Source: JBEKVE01 sp049514335
Lineage (GTDB): Bacteria; Actinomycetota; Acidimicrobiia; Acidimicrobiales; UBA8190
NCBI GenBank assembly: GCA_049514335.1
Contig: JBEKVE010000084.1
Location: 1-13,662 of the forward strand
Reading direction: 5' to 3'
DNA length: 13,662 nucleotides
Shown here: piece after piece, positions 6,315-13,339 of the stretch
How the letters are laid out: each line of letters opens with the position of its first letter
Position numbering within the stretch: position 1 is the stretch's first letter
Program-made: the position numbers and the translations under genes
The notes under the pieces: generated by a model
What the model saw: the letters and a program-made list of their open reading frames with translations, nothing else
Databases searched by the model: none
Told to the model about the DNA's origin: nothing

Positions 6315-7328
6315 ATGTCATCGGGGACCAAGTCGCTGCGCCAGGCTGCCAAGACCCTTCCGCCCCTCAGGAAGCTGGTCGAAGAGCGCGACCACCTGGC
6401 GGCCGCGCTGGCCGAGGCCCGCCAACGCATCGTCGAGCTCGAGCAGAAGGCCCGCATCGCCGAGGAGCCGGTGTCCGACGCCGTGCAGCTGTGGCCTCCG
6501 GGCCACTTCTACTCGCCGGTTCCGTCCGTCGACGACATCGCCCGTTTCGACGCCGGCATCGAGCGCGCCTGTGCCGCCACGGGCTTGCCCGGCATCGACC
6601 TCAACGTCGAAGTGCAGCTCGACACGATCAGGAAGATGGCCGGCCTCTACGCGCCCGACGCCCTCCCCGAGACCAAGCAGGCGGGCCGGCGCTACTACTG
6701 CGAGAACGAGTTCTTCTCCTATGCCGACGCCGTGGCCCTCCAGGGGATGCTGCGCCTGGCGCAGCCCAAGCGCCTGGTCGAGGTGGGCTCGGGGTTCTCG
6801 TCGGCGCTGATCCTCGACACCCGCGACGCCTTCTTGCCCCACCGCACGCACTGCACCTTCGTGGAGCCCAACCCCGACCGCCTCGAGCTCCTGTTCACCG
6901 ACGCCGACCGGGAGTCCGACGACATCATCGTGTCCCTGGTCCAAGACGTCTCCATGTCGGTGTTCGAGAGCCTCGACGACGGCGACGTCCTGTTCATCGA
7001 CTCGTCGCACGTGTCCAAGCTCGCCAGCGACGTCAACATGTTCGTGTTCGACGTCCTGCCGCGGCTCAAGCCCGGCGTCCTCGTGCACGTGCACGACGTC
7101 TTCTATCCCTTCGAGTATCCCCGCGAGTGGGTCCACCAGGGTCGCGCCTGGACCGAGGGCTACCTGGTGCGGGCCTTTCTCGAATTCAACGACGCCTTCG
7201 AGGTGGTGCTGTTCAATTCGTACCTCCGTGCCTTCCACCGGGCCGAGGTGGCGTCGGCCATGCCGCTGTGGGACAACAACCACGGCGGAAGCCTCTGGCT
7301 GAGACGACGTCCGGCCCGGGCCGGCTGA
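6315..7328 (+). CDS. Class I SAM-dependent methyltransferase with N-terminal coiled coil
   Basis: 337 residues. Residues about 18-50 are a charged, heptad-like helix (LRKLVEERDHLAAALAEARQ) that should form a coiled coil. The catalytic fold follows, with SAM motif I as LVEVGSGFSSAL (154-165), an acidic residue after strand 2 (Glu184 in FVEPNP), and a strand-4 motif DVLFIDSSH (224-232). The later VHVHDVFYPFEYPREWV (257-273) is a hallmark of a Methyltransf_24-like group often seen near envelope-glycan genes. The substrate is unknown. The start ATG has GAGGG 5 nt upstream, a reasonable ribosome-binding site. It stands alone between the efflux block and RNase HI, with gaps of 150 and 128 bases. 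The C-terminus RRRPARAG is basic and low in complexity. Confidence 0.85.
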   Translation: MSSGTKSLRQAAKTLPPLRKLVEERDHLAAALAEARQRIVELEQKARIAEEPVSDAVQLWPPGHFYSPVPSVDDIARFDAGIERACAATGLPGIDLNVEVQLDTIRKMAGLYAPDALPETKQAGRRYYCENEFFSYADAVALQGMLRLAQPKRLVEVGSGFSSALILDTRDAFLPHRTHCTFVEPNPDRLELLFTDADRESDDIIVSLVQDVSMSVFESLDDGDVLFIDSSHVSKLASDVNMFVFDVLPRLKPGVLVHVHDVFYPFEYPREWVHQGRAWTEGYLVRAFLEFNDAFEVVLFNSYLRAFHRAEVASAMPLWDNNHGGSLWLRRRPARAG

Positions 7329-7337
7329 CACCGCGCC

Positions 7338-7375
7338 CCGGGCTGGCCCGGACCGGGCTCGCCGGCCTGACCGGC
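7338..7375. terminator. GC-rich hairpin cluster after the methyltransferase gene, possible terminator
   Basis: Two short stems follow the stop codon: CCGGG/CCCGG with loop CTGG (7338-7351, extendable by one G-C pair at the cost of loop size) and GCCGG/CCGGC with loop CCTGA (7361-7375). A competing stem GCCCGG/CCGGGC (7346-7358) overlaps the first. There is no T-run, so a classical intrinsic terminator is not shown. Some actinobacterial terminators lack a T-run, which makes this plausible only. Confidence 0.3.
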
Positions 7376-7456
7376 CCGCCGCGCCCTGGTCCGCCGTGAC
7401 CGGGTCGGCGCCCCCGTCCCCCCCGGTGCGAGCCGCGCCGTGCATGCTGTGCCCCC

Positions 7457-7924
7457 ATGGCACCCCCCGAGGCAGAGACGGTCGTCTACACCGACGGGTC
7501 GTGTCTCGGGAACCCGGGGCCGGGCGGGTGGGCCTGGGCCGTCCCCGACGGTCCGTACGCCAGTGGCGCCGACCCTGCCACCACCAACCAGCGGATGGAG
7601 ATCACCGCCGTGATCCGGGCCCTCGAGACCATCGGCGGGGCCGTGCACGTCCACAGCGACTCCACCTACGTCGTCAACTGCTTTCGGGACCGCTGGTGGC
7701 AGGGGTGGCAGCGACGGGGGTGGCGCAACACGGCGGGCAAGCCCGTGGCCAACCGCGATCTGTGGGAGCCGCTGCTGCGTCTCGCCCTCGATCCCGGCCG
7801 CTCCGTGCGGTTCACCTGGGTGAAGGGGCATTCGGCCGACCCCATGAACGACCGGGTCGACCAGCTGGCCGTGGCCGCCGCCACCGCCCAGCAGGGGGAG
7901 TCGGGGGAGCACTTCACCGGCTGA
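7457..7924 (+). CDS. rnhA: Ribonuclease HI
   Basis: 155 residues, the usual length for bacterial RNase HI, which cleaves RNA in RNA-DNA hybrids in the cytoplasm. The catalytic acids are in place: Asp13 (YTDGSCLGNPGPGG), Glu48 (NQRMEITAV), Asp68 (VHSDSTYVV) and Asp135 (NDRVDQLA). The conserved WVKGHS carries His125. The substrate-handle region RDRWWQGWQRRGWRNTAGKPVANRDLW (77-103) is typical of the E. coli-like type. No Shine-Dalgarno precedes the ATG. A CATGCT hexamer ends 8 nt upstream, so a leaderless transcript is possible but weakly supported. The next gene starts 71 bases downstream with its own apparent promoter. Confidence 0.96.
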   Translation: MAPPEAETVVYTDGSCLGNPGPGGWAWAVPDGPYASGADPATTNQRMEITAVIRALETIGGAVHVHSDSTYVVNCFRDRWWQGWQRRGWRNTAGKPVANRDLWEPLLRLALDPGRSVRFTWVKGHSADPMNDRVDQLAVAAATAQQGESGEHFTG

Positions 7925-7957
7925 CCGGTCCGTGGAGCCCTCCTGGTGGGCCCGGCC

Positions 7958-7988
7958 TTGGCGCTGTCGGTGGGCCTCCTCGTAGCAT
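7958..7988 (+). promoter_or_regulatory. Putative promoter (TTGGCG, 19 nt, TAGCAT), leaderless short-chain dehydrogenase gene
   Basis: TAGCAT at 7983-7988 ends 7 nt before the ATG at 7996, so transcription would begin at the start codon. A TTGGCG hexamer at 7958-7963 matches four of six -35 positions with a long 19-nt spacer. No Shine-Dalgarno is present. The sequence CGTAGCATG is shared exactly with the aceE promoter. Confidence 0.5.
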
Positions 7989-7995
7989 GCGCGCC

Positions 7996-8757
7996 ATGGA
8001 CCTACACGGCATCTCGGCAGTTATCACCGGCGGCGCTTCAGGACTGGGGGAGGGAACGGCCCGCAAGCTGTCGTCCCTCGGCGTCCGCTGCACGATCTTC
8101 GACCGCAACGAGGAGGGCGCCAAGAAGGTCGCCGCCGACCTGGGTGCGAACTACGTGGCGGGCGACGTCACCGATCCCGACGACTGCCAGCGCGCCGTCG
8201 ACCAGGCGGCCGAGGGCGGCGCCCTGCGCATCGCCGTGAATTGCGCCGGCACGGGCTGGGTGGGCCGCGTCATCAACCGCGACAACTCGCCGCACGACCT
8301 GAGCGCGTTCAAGTTCATCCAGGAGCTGAACGTGGTGGGGACGTTCAACGTCATGACCCGGGCCGCCTCGGCCATGGCGGTGACCGAGCCTCTGGCCGAC
8401 GGCGAGCGCGGCGTCATCGTCAACACCGCCTCGGTGGCCGCCATGGACGGCCAGATCGGCCAGCTCGCCTACTCGGCCTCCAAGGGCGCCATCGTGGGCA
8501 TGACCCTGCCCGCGGCGCGCGACCTGGCTCCGGTGGGCATCCGTGTGGTGACCATCGCCCCCGGTCTGTTCGACACCCCCCTGCTCGGCATGCTCCCCGA
8601 GGAGCAGCGCACCGTCCTGGGCCAGTCGGTGCTGTTCCCCAAGCGCCTGGGCCAGCCCATCCAGTACGGCGAGCTGGTGGCCCATATCGCCCAGAACAGC
8701 TACCTGAACGGCGAGGTCATCCGGCTCGACGGCGGCATCCGCATGCCCCCGAAGTAG
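7996..8757 (+). CDS. Short-chain dehydrogenase, 3-hydroxyacyl-CoA dehydrogenase type 2 (HSD10)-like
   Basis: 253 residues. The cofactor loop TGGASGLG (11-18) and Asp36 at the end of strand 2 (IFDRN) favour NAD over NADP. The catalytic set is Asn112, Ser146 (NTASVAAMDGQIGQ), Tyr159 and Lys163 (YSASK). The runs GMTLPAARDLAPVGIRVVTI, APGLFDTPLL and LNGEVIRLDGGIRM are strikingly like mammalian HSD17B10 and its bacterial relatives. Those enzymes oxidise 3-hydroxyacyl-CoA or 2-methyl-3-hydroxybutyryl-CoA in fatty-acid and isoleucine breakdown. The exact substrate here is inferred from family likeness. The ATG at 7996 is preceded by a TAGCAT box and no Shine-Dalgarno. The frame stays open upstream, but family alignment begins at this Met. 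The aldo-keto reductase gene follows after 50 bases. Confidence 0.92.
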   Translation: MDLHGISAVITGGASGLGEGTARKLSSLGVRCTIFDRNEEGAKKVAADLGANYVAGDVTDPDDCQRAVDQAAEGGALRIAVNCAGTGWVGRVINRDNSPHDLSAFKFIQELNVVGTFNVMTRAASAMAVTEPLADGERGVIVNTASVAAMDGQIGQLAYSASKGAIVGMTLPAARDLAPVGIRVVTIAPGLFDTPLLGMLPEEQRTVLGQSVLFPKRLGQPIQYGELVAHIAQNSYLNGEVIRLDGGIRMPPK

Positions 8758-8807
8758 CCCCACCGGCGCCGGGCGACCGCCCCCGCCGGGCCTATCCGAG
8801 GAGCCAC

Positions 8808-9869
8808 ATGAAGTACATCGAGGTTGGCGGGGCCCGCATGTCCGCCGTCGGACTGGGGACCTGGCAGTTCGGGTCGACGGAGTGGGGCTACGGCGCCGAC
8901 TACGCCGGCAAGGAGGCGGGCGCCATCGTCCGCCGGGCCCTCGATGTGGGCATCACCCTGTTCGACACGGCCGAGATCTACGGCTTCGGTCGCTCCGAGC
9001 GCATCCTCGGACGGGCGCTGCAGGGCCGGCGCGACGAGGCGTTCCTCGCCACCAAGATCCTCCCCGTGCTGCCGCTGGCCCCGGTGGTGCTGCGCCGCGC
9101 CCGGGGCAGTACCCGTCGCCTGGGGGTGGACAGCCTCGACCTGTACCAGCTGCACCAGCCCAACCCGGTGGTGCCGCTGTCTGCCACCATGCCCGCCTTC
9201 GCCCAGCTCATGGACGAGGGTCTCGTGCGCCACGCCGGGGTGTCGAACTACTCGCTCGCCCGGTGGCAGGAGGCCGAGCAGGCGCTCGGCCGACCGGTGC
9301 TGTCCAACCAGGTCCGCTTCAACCTGGTCGATCGACGCCCCGAGCATGCCCTGTTGCCCTGGGCACAGGCCAACGACCGCCTCATCATCGCCTACAGCCC
9401 CATCGCCCAGGGTCTGCTGTCGGGTCGCTACGACACCGAGAACCGACCGGTGGGCATCGTGCGCGCCGGATCGCCCGCCTTCCACCCCGAGAACCTGCGC
9501 CGGGTGGCGGGGCTGGTGGAGGTGCTGCGCGACGTGGCGGGCACGCACGGCGTCACGCCCTCGCAGGTGGCCCTGGCCTGGCTGGTGCGCCGGCCCAACG
9601 TGGTGGTCATCCCGGGGGCGAGCTCCGTGGCGCAGGTCGAGGCCAACGCCGCCGCCGCCGACATCGCCCTGAGCGACGACGAGGACCTCGCCCTGGTGGC
9701 GGCGGCCGACGCGTATCAGCCGGTGGGCGTGCGCGAGGTGCTGCCCGACCTGATCCGCGCCCGCTTCTCGAGCTGGGGAGAGCGCCTGGCCGCCCGTACC
9801 GGGCGGGGCGGGGGCGGCCCCGGTGCCACCGGACCCGGTGCGACCGGCGCCGGACCCGCTCCGGGCTGA
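8808..9869 (+). CDS. Aldo-keto reductase
   Basis: 353 residues with an (alpha/beta)8 NADPH-dependent reductase fold. The opening GLGTWQFGSTEWGYG (15-29) is typical of the voltage-channel-beta-subunit-like branch. The catalytic tetrad is Asp53 and Tyr58 (FDTAEIYGFGRSE), Lys83 (ATKI) and His116 (YQLHQP). The nucleotide-binding end is present as VIPGASSVAQVEANAAAADI (267-286). The C-terminus carries a low-complexity tail GRGGGGPGATGPGATGAGPA (332-351), absent from ordinary family members and probably disordered. The ATG has GAGGA about 7 nt upstream. It may be cotranscribed with the dehydrogenase before it and the DUF2203 gene 23 bases after it. The substrate is unknown; these enzymes reduce a wide range of aldehydes and ketones. 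Confidence 0.93.
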   Translation: MKYIEVGGARMSAVGLGTWQFGSTEWGYGADYAGKEAGAIVRRALDVGITLFDTAEIYGFGRSERILGRALQGRRDEAFLATKILPVLPLAPVVLRRARGSTRRLGVDSLDLYQLHQPNPVVPLSATMPAFAQLMDEGLVRHAGVSNYSLARWQEAEQALGRPVLSNQVRFNLVDRRPEHALLPWAQANDRLIIAYSPIAQGLLSGRYDTENRPVGIVRAGSPAFHPENLRRVAGLVEVLRDVAGTHGVTPSQVALAWLVRRPNVVVIPGASSVAQVEANAAAADIALSDDEDLALVAAADAYQPVGVREVLPDLIRARFSSWGERLAARTGRGGGGPGATGPGATGAGPAPG

Positions 9870-9892
9870 GGCGCGGGCACCACGGCGACGAC

Positions 9893-10309
9893 GTGACGCA
9901 GTACTGGACCGAGGACGAGGCCCGCGCCTACCTGCCGCGCCTGCGCCTGCTGTTGGGCGTGATCCGCCGGGCGTCGAATCTCGCCGTGCACGCCCGGGCC
10001 AACGGTCACGCCGCCATGCCCGGCGCGTCCCCCGCACCGGGGCTGCCGCCCGAGGCGGACGACGTCGGGGCCGAAGCCGGCGACGAGTTGCCCGTGACGT
10101 TCGACGCCGCCGACGCCCTGGAGGAGCTCGAGAGCAAGGGCATCGTCCTGCGGGACCCCGAACGGGGGTTGATCGATTTCCCCGCCCGCCACGGCGGGCG
10201 CGAGGTGTTGCTGTGCTGGCAGCTCGGTGAGGACGACCTGGGGTGGTGGCACCTCCCCGAAGACGGCTTCGCCGGTCGCCGCCCCCTCCCGCTGCCGCCC
10301 GAGCTCTGA
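9893..10309 (+). CDS. DUF2203 family protein
   Basis: 138 residues, function unknown in the family as far as I know. The N-terminus QYWTEDEARAYLPRLRLLLG (3-22) and the C-terminal core GIVLRDPERGLIDFPARHGG, REVLLCWQLGEDDLGWWH and GFAGRRPL are the hallmarks of DUF2203. The middle, about residues 36-67, is unusual. Where relatives carry a continuous helical linker, this copy has a Pro/Ala-rich and acidic stretch (GHAAMPGASPAPGLPPEADD). The start is GTG at 9893, 23 nt after the aldo-keto reductase stop, with no clear ribosome-binding site. Cotranscription with the preceding gene is likely. Confidence 0.85.
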   Translation: MTQYWTEDEARAYLPRLRLLLGVIRRASNLAVHARANGHAAMPGASPAPGLPPEADDVGAEAGDELPVTFDAADALEELESKGIVLRDPERGLIDFPARHGGREVLLCWQLGEDDLGWWHLPEDGFAGRRPLPLPPEL

Positions 10310-10338
10310 CCCACGCCGACCCGGCCAGGTGAGGACCG

Positions 10339-10362
10339 GTGGCGGCGTCGCGACGGTGCCAC
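10339..10362. promoter_or_regulatory. 24-bp imperfect dyad between the DUF2203 gene and lpd
   Basis: The left half GTGGCGGCGTCG (10339-10350) and right half CGACGGTGCCAC (10351-10362) pair at 10 of 12 positions around a CGTCGCGACG centre. It starts 29 bases after the DUF2203 stop and ends about 30 bases before the TAGGCT box of lpd. It could be a hairpin terminator without a T-run, or a binding site just upstream of the -35. It is not the same sequence as the aceE dyad. Confidence 0.4.
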
Positions 10363-10391
10363 GGGGCAGTCGGGCCCCTCCCTGGCGCCAT

Positions 10392-10397
10392 TAGGCT
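10392..10397 (+). promoter_or_regulatory. Putative -10 box (TAGGCT) of the lpd operon
   Basis: TAGGCT fits the TAnnnT pattern in an otherwise GC-dense 126-base gap. It would start transcription near 10404, about 30 nt ahead of a strong Shine-Dalgarno. The -35 position at 17 nt reads GTCGGG, a weak match. Confidence 0.4.
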
Positions 10398-10430
10398 GGT
10401 CGACGACGCAAGGCCGCTCCCCGACACAGC

Positions 10431-10441
10431 AGGAGGTGATC
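10431..10441 (+). promoter_or_regulatory. Very strong Shine-Dalgarno (AGGAGGTGATC) at lpd
   Basis: Eleven bases match the complement of the conserved 3-prime end of 16S rRNA exactly. The only conventional start codon nearby in the lpd frame, GTG at 10436, lies inside this element. At the normal distance behind it the frame reads ACG (10442) and ACG (10445). The element therefore argues against the GTG and raises the possibility of a non-standard start. Confidence 0.7.
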
Positions 10442-11851
10442 ACGACGCCTGAAGACACCGAGTTCGACGTCGTCGTCATCGGGGGTGGCCCCGGCGGCTA
10501 CGCCACCGCTCTGTACGGGGCGTCGGCGGGGCTGCGCATGGCCGTGGTCGAAAAGGAGAAGGTGGGGGGCACCTGCCTGCACCGCGGCTGCGTGCCCGCC
10601 AAGGAGTTCCTCGAGACGGCGTCGGTGGTGCGCACCGTGGCGGGGGCCAAGGAGTTCGGCGTCCAGGCCGGGCAGCCCGTGGTGGACTTCGCCGTGAGCC
10701 AGGGCCGCAAGCAGAAGGTTGTCGACCAGCTGTGGAAGGGCCTGGCCGGCCTCATGAAAGGCCGCGGCATCGTCACCTTCGATGGCACCGGCACCCTGCT
10801 CCCCGGCCGGCGGGTCCGCGTGGAGGGGCCGGATGCCACGAGCGAGATCTCGGGCCGCCACGTCGTCCTCGCCACCGGGTCGGTGCCGCGCAGCATCCCC
10901 AACTTCGAGATCGATGGCCGCATCGTGCTCACGTCGGACGAGGTCCTCGCCCTGGAGACCCTGCCCGCCTCGGTGGCGGTCATCGGTGGCGGAGCCATCG
11001 GCTGTGAGTTCGCGTCCATGTTCTCCGATCTCGGCACCCAGGTGACCGTGCTCGAGGCCCTGCCCACGCTCCTGCCCGGATGCGATCCCGACGTGGTGGC
11101 GGTGGTGGCCCGCTCGTTCCGCAAGCGCGGCATCGCCGTGCACACGGGGGTGGCCGTCACCGGTCACCTGCCCAACGGGTCGGGCACCACCGTCTCCTTC
11201 GGCGACGACCAGGCGGTGACGGTCGACGCCGTGGTGGTGTCGGTGGGACGGCGTCCGCTCACCGACGGGCTCCTGGGCGACGGCACCGGCATCGCCCTCG
11301 ACGAACGGGGGTACGTGGCCGTCGACGAGTACCAGCGGACCACGGCCGAAGGGGTGTGGGCGGTGGGGGATCTCGTGGCCACGCCCCAGCTCGCCCACGT
11401 GGGCTTCGCCGAGGGGATCGTGACGATCAAGTCGATCCTGGGCGAGCCCGTCGTCCCCGTCGACTACCGGCGGGTGCCGTGGTGCATCTACTGCCACCCC
11501 GAGGTGGCCTTCGCCGGGCTCACCGAGGCCCAGGCGGCCGAGGCGGGTATGGACGTGGTGGTGAAGAAGGACCCCTTCGGCGGCAACAGCCGGGCCCGCA
11601 TCGTGGGTGAGACCGACGGCCTGGTCAAGGTCATCGCCGAGCGCGCCCCCGACGGCAGCGCGGGGCGGATCGTGGGGGTGCACATGGTGGGCCCGTGGGT
11701 CACCGAGCAGCTGGGCCAGGGGTACCTGGCCGTCAACTGGGAGGCCACCCCCGACGAGATCGGACAATTCATCCAGCCGCACCCCACCCTGTCCGAGGCG
11801 TTCGGGGAGACGGTGCTGGCACTGACCGGCAGGGGGTTGCACGTTGGTTGA
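10436..11851 (+). CDS. lpd: Dihydrolipoamide dehydrogenase (E3)
   Basis: 471 residues counted from GTG 10436. This FAD flavoprotein reoxidises the dihydrolipoyl arm of E2 and passes electrons to NAD. The FAD motif is VVVIGGGPGGYA (12-23). The redox disulfide is Cys47/Cys52 in GGTCLHRGCVPAKEF, close to the CLHxGCIPxK form seen in Streptomyces. The NAD motif is VAVIGGGAIGCEFA (180-193). A second FAD segment is WAVGDLVATPQLAHVGFAEG (308-327). The C-terminal catalytic pair is His449 and Glu454 in PHPTLSEAF. The chosen start is uncertain, because GTG 10436 sits inside the Shine-Dalgarno. No ATG, GTG or TTG occurs in frame between it and the FAD motif, so the start must be this GTG or a rare codon just after it. 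The stop overlaps the E2 TTG start by 8 nt. E2 and lipB follow as one apparent operon. Confidence 0.95.
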   Translation: MITTPEDTEFDVVVIGGGPGGYATALYGASAGLRMAVVEKEKVGGTCLHRGCVPAKEFLETASVVRTVAGAKEFGVQAGQPVVDFAVSQGRKQKVVDQLWKGLAGLMKGRGIVTFDGTGTLLPGRRVRVEGPDATSEISGRHVVLATGSVPRSIPNFEIDGRIVLTSDEVLALETLPASVAVIGGGAIGCEFASMFSDLGTQVTVLEALPTLLPGCDPDVVAVVARSFRKRGIAVHTGVAVTGHLPNGSGTTVSFGDDQAVTVDAVVVSVGRRPLTDGLLGDGTGIALDERGYVAVDEYQRTTAEGVWAVGDLVATPQLAHVGFAEGIVTIKSILGEPVVPVDYRRVPWCIYCHPEVAFAGLTEAQAAEAGMDVVVKKDPFGGNSRARIVGETDGLVKVIAERAPDGSAGRIVGVHMVGPWVTEQLGQGYLAVNWEATPDEIGQFIQPHPTLSEAFGETVLALTGRGLHVG

Positions 11852-13322
11852 CGTCGTCATGCCCCAGCTGGGTGAGACCGTCACCGAGGGGACGATCACC
11901 AAGTGGCTCAAGTCCGTGGGCGACCCCGTCGGTCGCGACGAGCCGCTGTTCGAGGTGTCCACCGACAAGGTCGACTCCGAGGTGCCCTCGCCCGCCGAAG
12001 GCACCCTGGTGGAGATCCGCGTGCAGGAGGGCGACACGGTGGACGTCGGCACCGTCCTCGCCGTCGTGGGTGCCGACGGGCACGTCGGCGCCACGACCCC
12101 TGCCGCCGTCGCCGACACTGCACCCACCGCCGCGCCTGTGGCACCGGCCCCACCGCCGCCCCCGCCCGTCGCCGCCCCGGCGCCCGTGCCGACCCCGCCA
12201 TCGGCACCTGCGCAACAGGCGCCGGCGCAACCGGCTCCCGTGCAACCGGCTCCCGTGCAACCGGCGGCGGCACCGGCAGCAGCGCACGGTCCCGACGCCG
12301 ACGGGCAGGACGCCCGCGGTGGTGCCAACCGATGGGGTGACCGGGTCCTGTCACCGGTGGTGCGGCGCCTGCTCGACGACAACGCCATCGACCCGGCCGA
12401 GATCACCGGCACCGGACTCGGTGGTCGGATCACCCGGGCAGACGTGCTCGACTTCATCGACCACCGTCGCGCCGGCGGTGCGCCCGCCTCGGCGCAGCCC
12501 GCTGCGCCCGGACCGGGGACGGTCGCCGCCGCACCGGTGCCGGCACCCACCACCGCAGGCCCCACCGCTCCCACGCCGACGGCCACGGCCGGCGCAGTGG
12601 CGACAGCGGGCACCGACGAGGTGATCCCCTTCACCAACATCCGTCGGCGGACGGCCGAGCACATGGTGCGGTCCAAGGCGACGAGCGCCCACACCCTGGT
12701 GGCCCTGGAGTCCGACTACGAGCAGGTCGAGCGGGTGCGGCGCGCCCACGGGCCGCGGTTCAAGGCGGAGGAGGGGTTCTCCCTCACCTATCTGCCCTTC
12801 ATCGCCCGGGCCACGGTCGAGGCGCTGCACGAGTGGCCGCACCTGAACGCCTCCGTGGGCGACGACGCCCTGATCGTGCACCACCAGGTGAACCTGGGCG
12901 TCGCCGTCGACCTCGACCACAACGGGCTGATCGTGCCGGTGGTCAAGCATGCCGAGGAGCTCACGCTGCGGGGCATGGCGCGCCGCATCCACGAGCTCGC
13001 CGACCGTGCCCGCACCAAGTCGCTGACCGCCGACGACATCCAGGGCGGCACCTTCACGCTCACCAACGCCGGCCCCTTCGGGACCTTCCTCACCGCGCCC
13101 ATCATCAACCAGCCCCAGGTGGCCATCCTTTCCACCGACGGGGTGAAGCGCCGTCCCACCGTGGTCACCCAGGACGACGGCACGGAGGCCATCGCCATCC
13201 ACTCCCTCGGTCTGCTCTGCCTGTCGTGGGACCACCGCGCCGTCGACGGTGCGTACGCGGCGGCATTCGTGGCGCGCATCACGCAGCTGCTCGCCACGCA
13301 CGACTGGGCTGCCGAGCTCTGA
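11844..13322 (+). CDS. Dihydrolipoamide acyltransferase (E2) of a 2-oxoacid dehydrogenase complex
   Basis: 492 residues. One lipoyl domain (about 1-77) carries the lipoylation Lys42 in STDKVDSEVPSP. A Pro/Ala-rich swinging linker (about 82-150) follows, with PAPVQ repeats. The peripheral-subunit-binding domain is at about 168-206 (LSPVVRRLLDDNAIDPAEIT). After a second Ala/Pro/Thr linker (about 208-256) comes the catalytic domain, with the active site His464...Asp468 in SWDHRAVDG. It forms the core that accepts the acyl group from E1 and hands it to CoA. Acetyl (AceF/DlaT) or succinyl (SucB) specificity cannot be decided. Actinobacteria often use one E2 for both complexes, so I give no symbol. 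The start is TTG 11844 with an AGGGGG ribosome-binding site 7 nt upstream. ATG 11859 would cut the first strand of the lipoyl domain. The gene overlaps the lpd end, and lipB follows after 17 nt. Confidence 0.95.
   Translation: MVDVVMPQLGETVTEGTITKWLKSVGDPVGRDEPLFEVSTDKVDSEVPSPAEGTLVEIRVQEGDTVDVGTVLAVVGADGHVGATTPAAVADTAPTAAPVAPAPPPPPPVAAPAPVPTPPSAPAQQAPAQPAPVQPAPVQPAAAPAAAHGPDADGQDARGGANRWGDRVLSPVVRRLLDDNAIDPAEITGTGLGGRITRADVLDFIDHRRAGGAPASAQPAAPGPGTVAAAPVPAPTTAGPTAPTPTATAGAVATAGTDEVIPFTNIRRRTAEHMVRSKATSAHTLVALESDYEQVERVRRAHGPRFKAEEGFSLTYLPFIARATVEALHEWPHLNASVGDDALIVHHQVNLGVAVDLDHNGLIVPVVKHAEELTLRGMARRIHELADRARTKSLTADDIQGGTFTLTNAGPFGTFLTAPIINQPQVAILSTDGVKRRPTVVTQDDGTEAIAIHSLGLLCLSWDHRAVDGAYAAAFVARITQLLATHDWAAEL
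12228..12265 (+). repeat. 15-bp tandem repeat (about 2.5 copies) in the E2 linker
   Basis: The unit CAACCGGCTCCCGTG occurs at 12228-12242 and again, identically, at 12243-12257. CAACCGGC follows at 12258-12265. It encodes the QPAPV repeats of the flexible linker between the lipoyl and subunit-binding domains. Exact identity at the DNA level suggests recent slippage and likely length variation between strains. Confidence 0.85.
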
Positions 13323-13339
13323 GCGGGCTGCGAGCGCGC

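Noticed and set aside
9801..9866. Gly/Ala/Pro/Thr tail of the aldo-keto reductase as a separate functional domain
   Set aside because: It is only about 22 low-complexity residues with repeated GGTGC-ACCGG-like DNA. It is better seen as a disordered, slippage-prone tail.
8700..10427. Long minus-strand open frame opposite the aldo-keto reductase and DUF2203 genes
   Set aside because: Its translation is a low-complexity Arg/Gly/Pro run. The + strand holds two complete, recognisable proteins across the same bases.
11478..11535. Extra cysteines in Lpd (WCIYCHPEVAFAG) as a possible unusual metal or redox site
   Set aside because: The related TYCHPEVASVG form occurs in Streptomyces-type Lpd as I recall it, so this is mostly ordinary variation.
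10391..12694. Very long minus-strand open frame (about 767 codons) opposite lpd and the E2 gene
   Set aside because: It is a mirror of two well-supported genes with composition typical of antisense translation in GC-rich DNA. No start signal or domain is seen.
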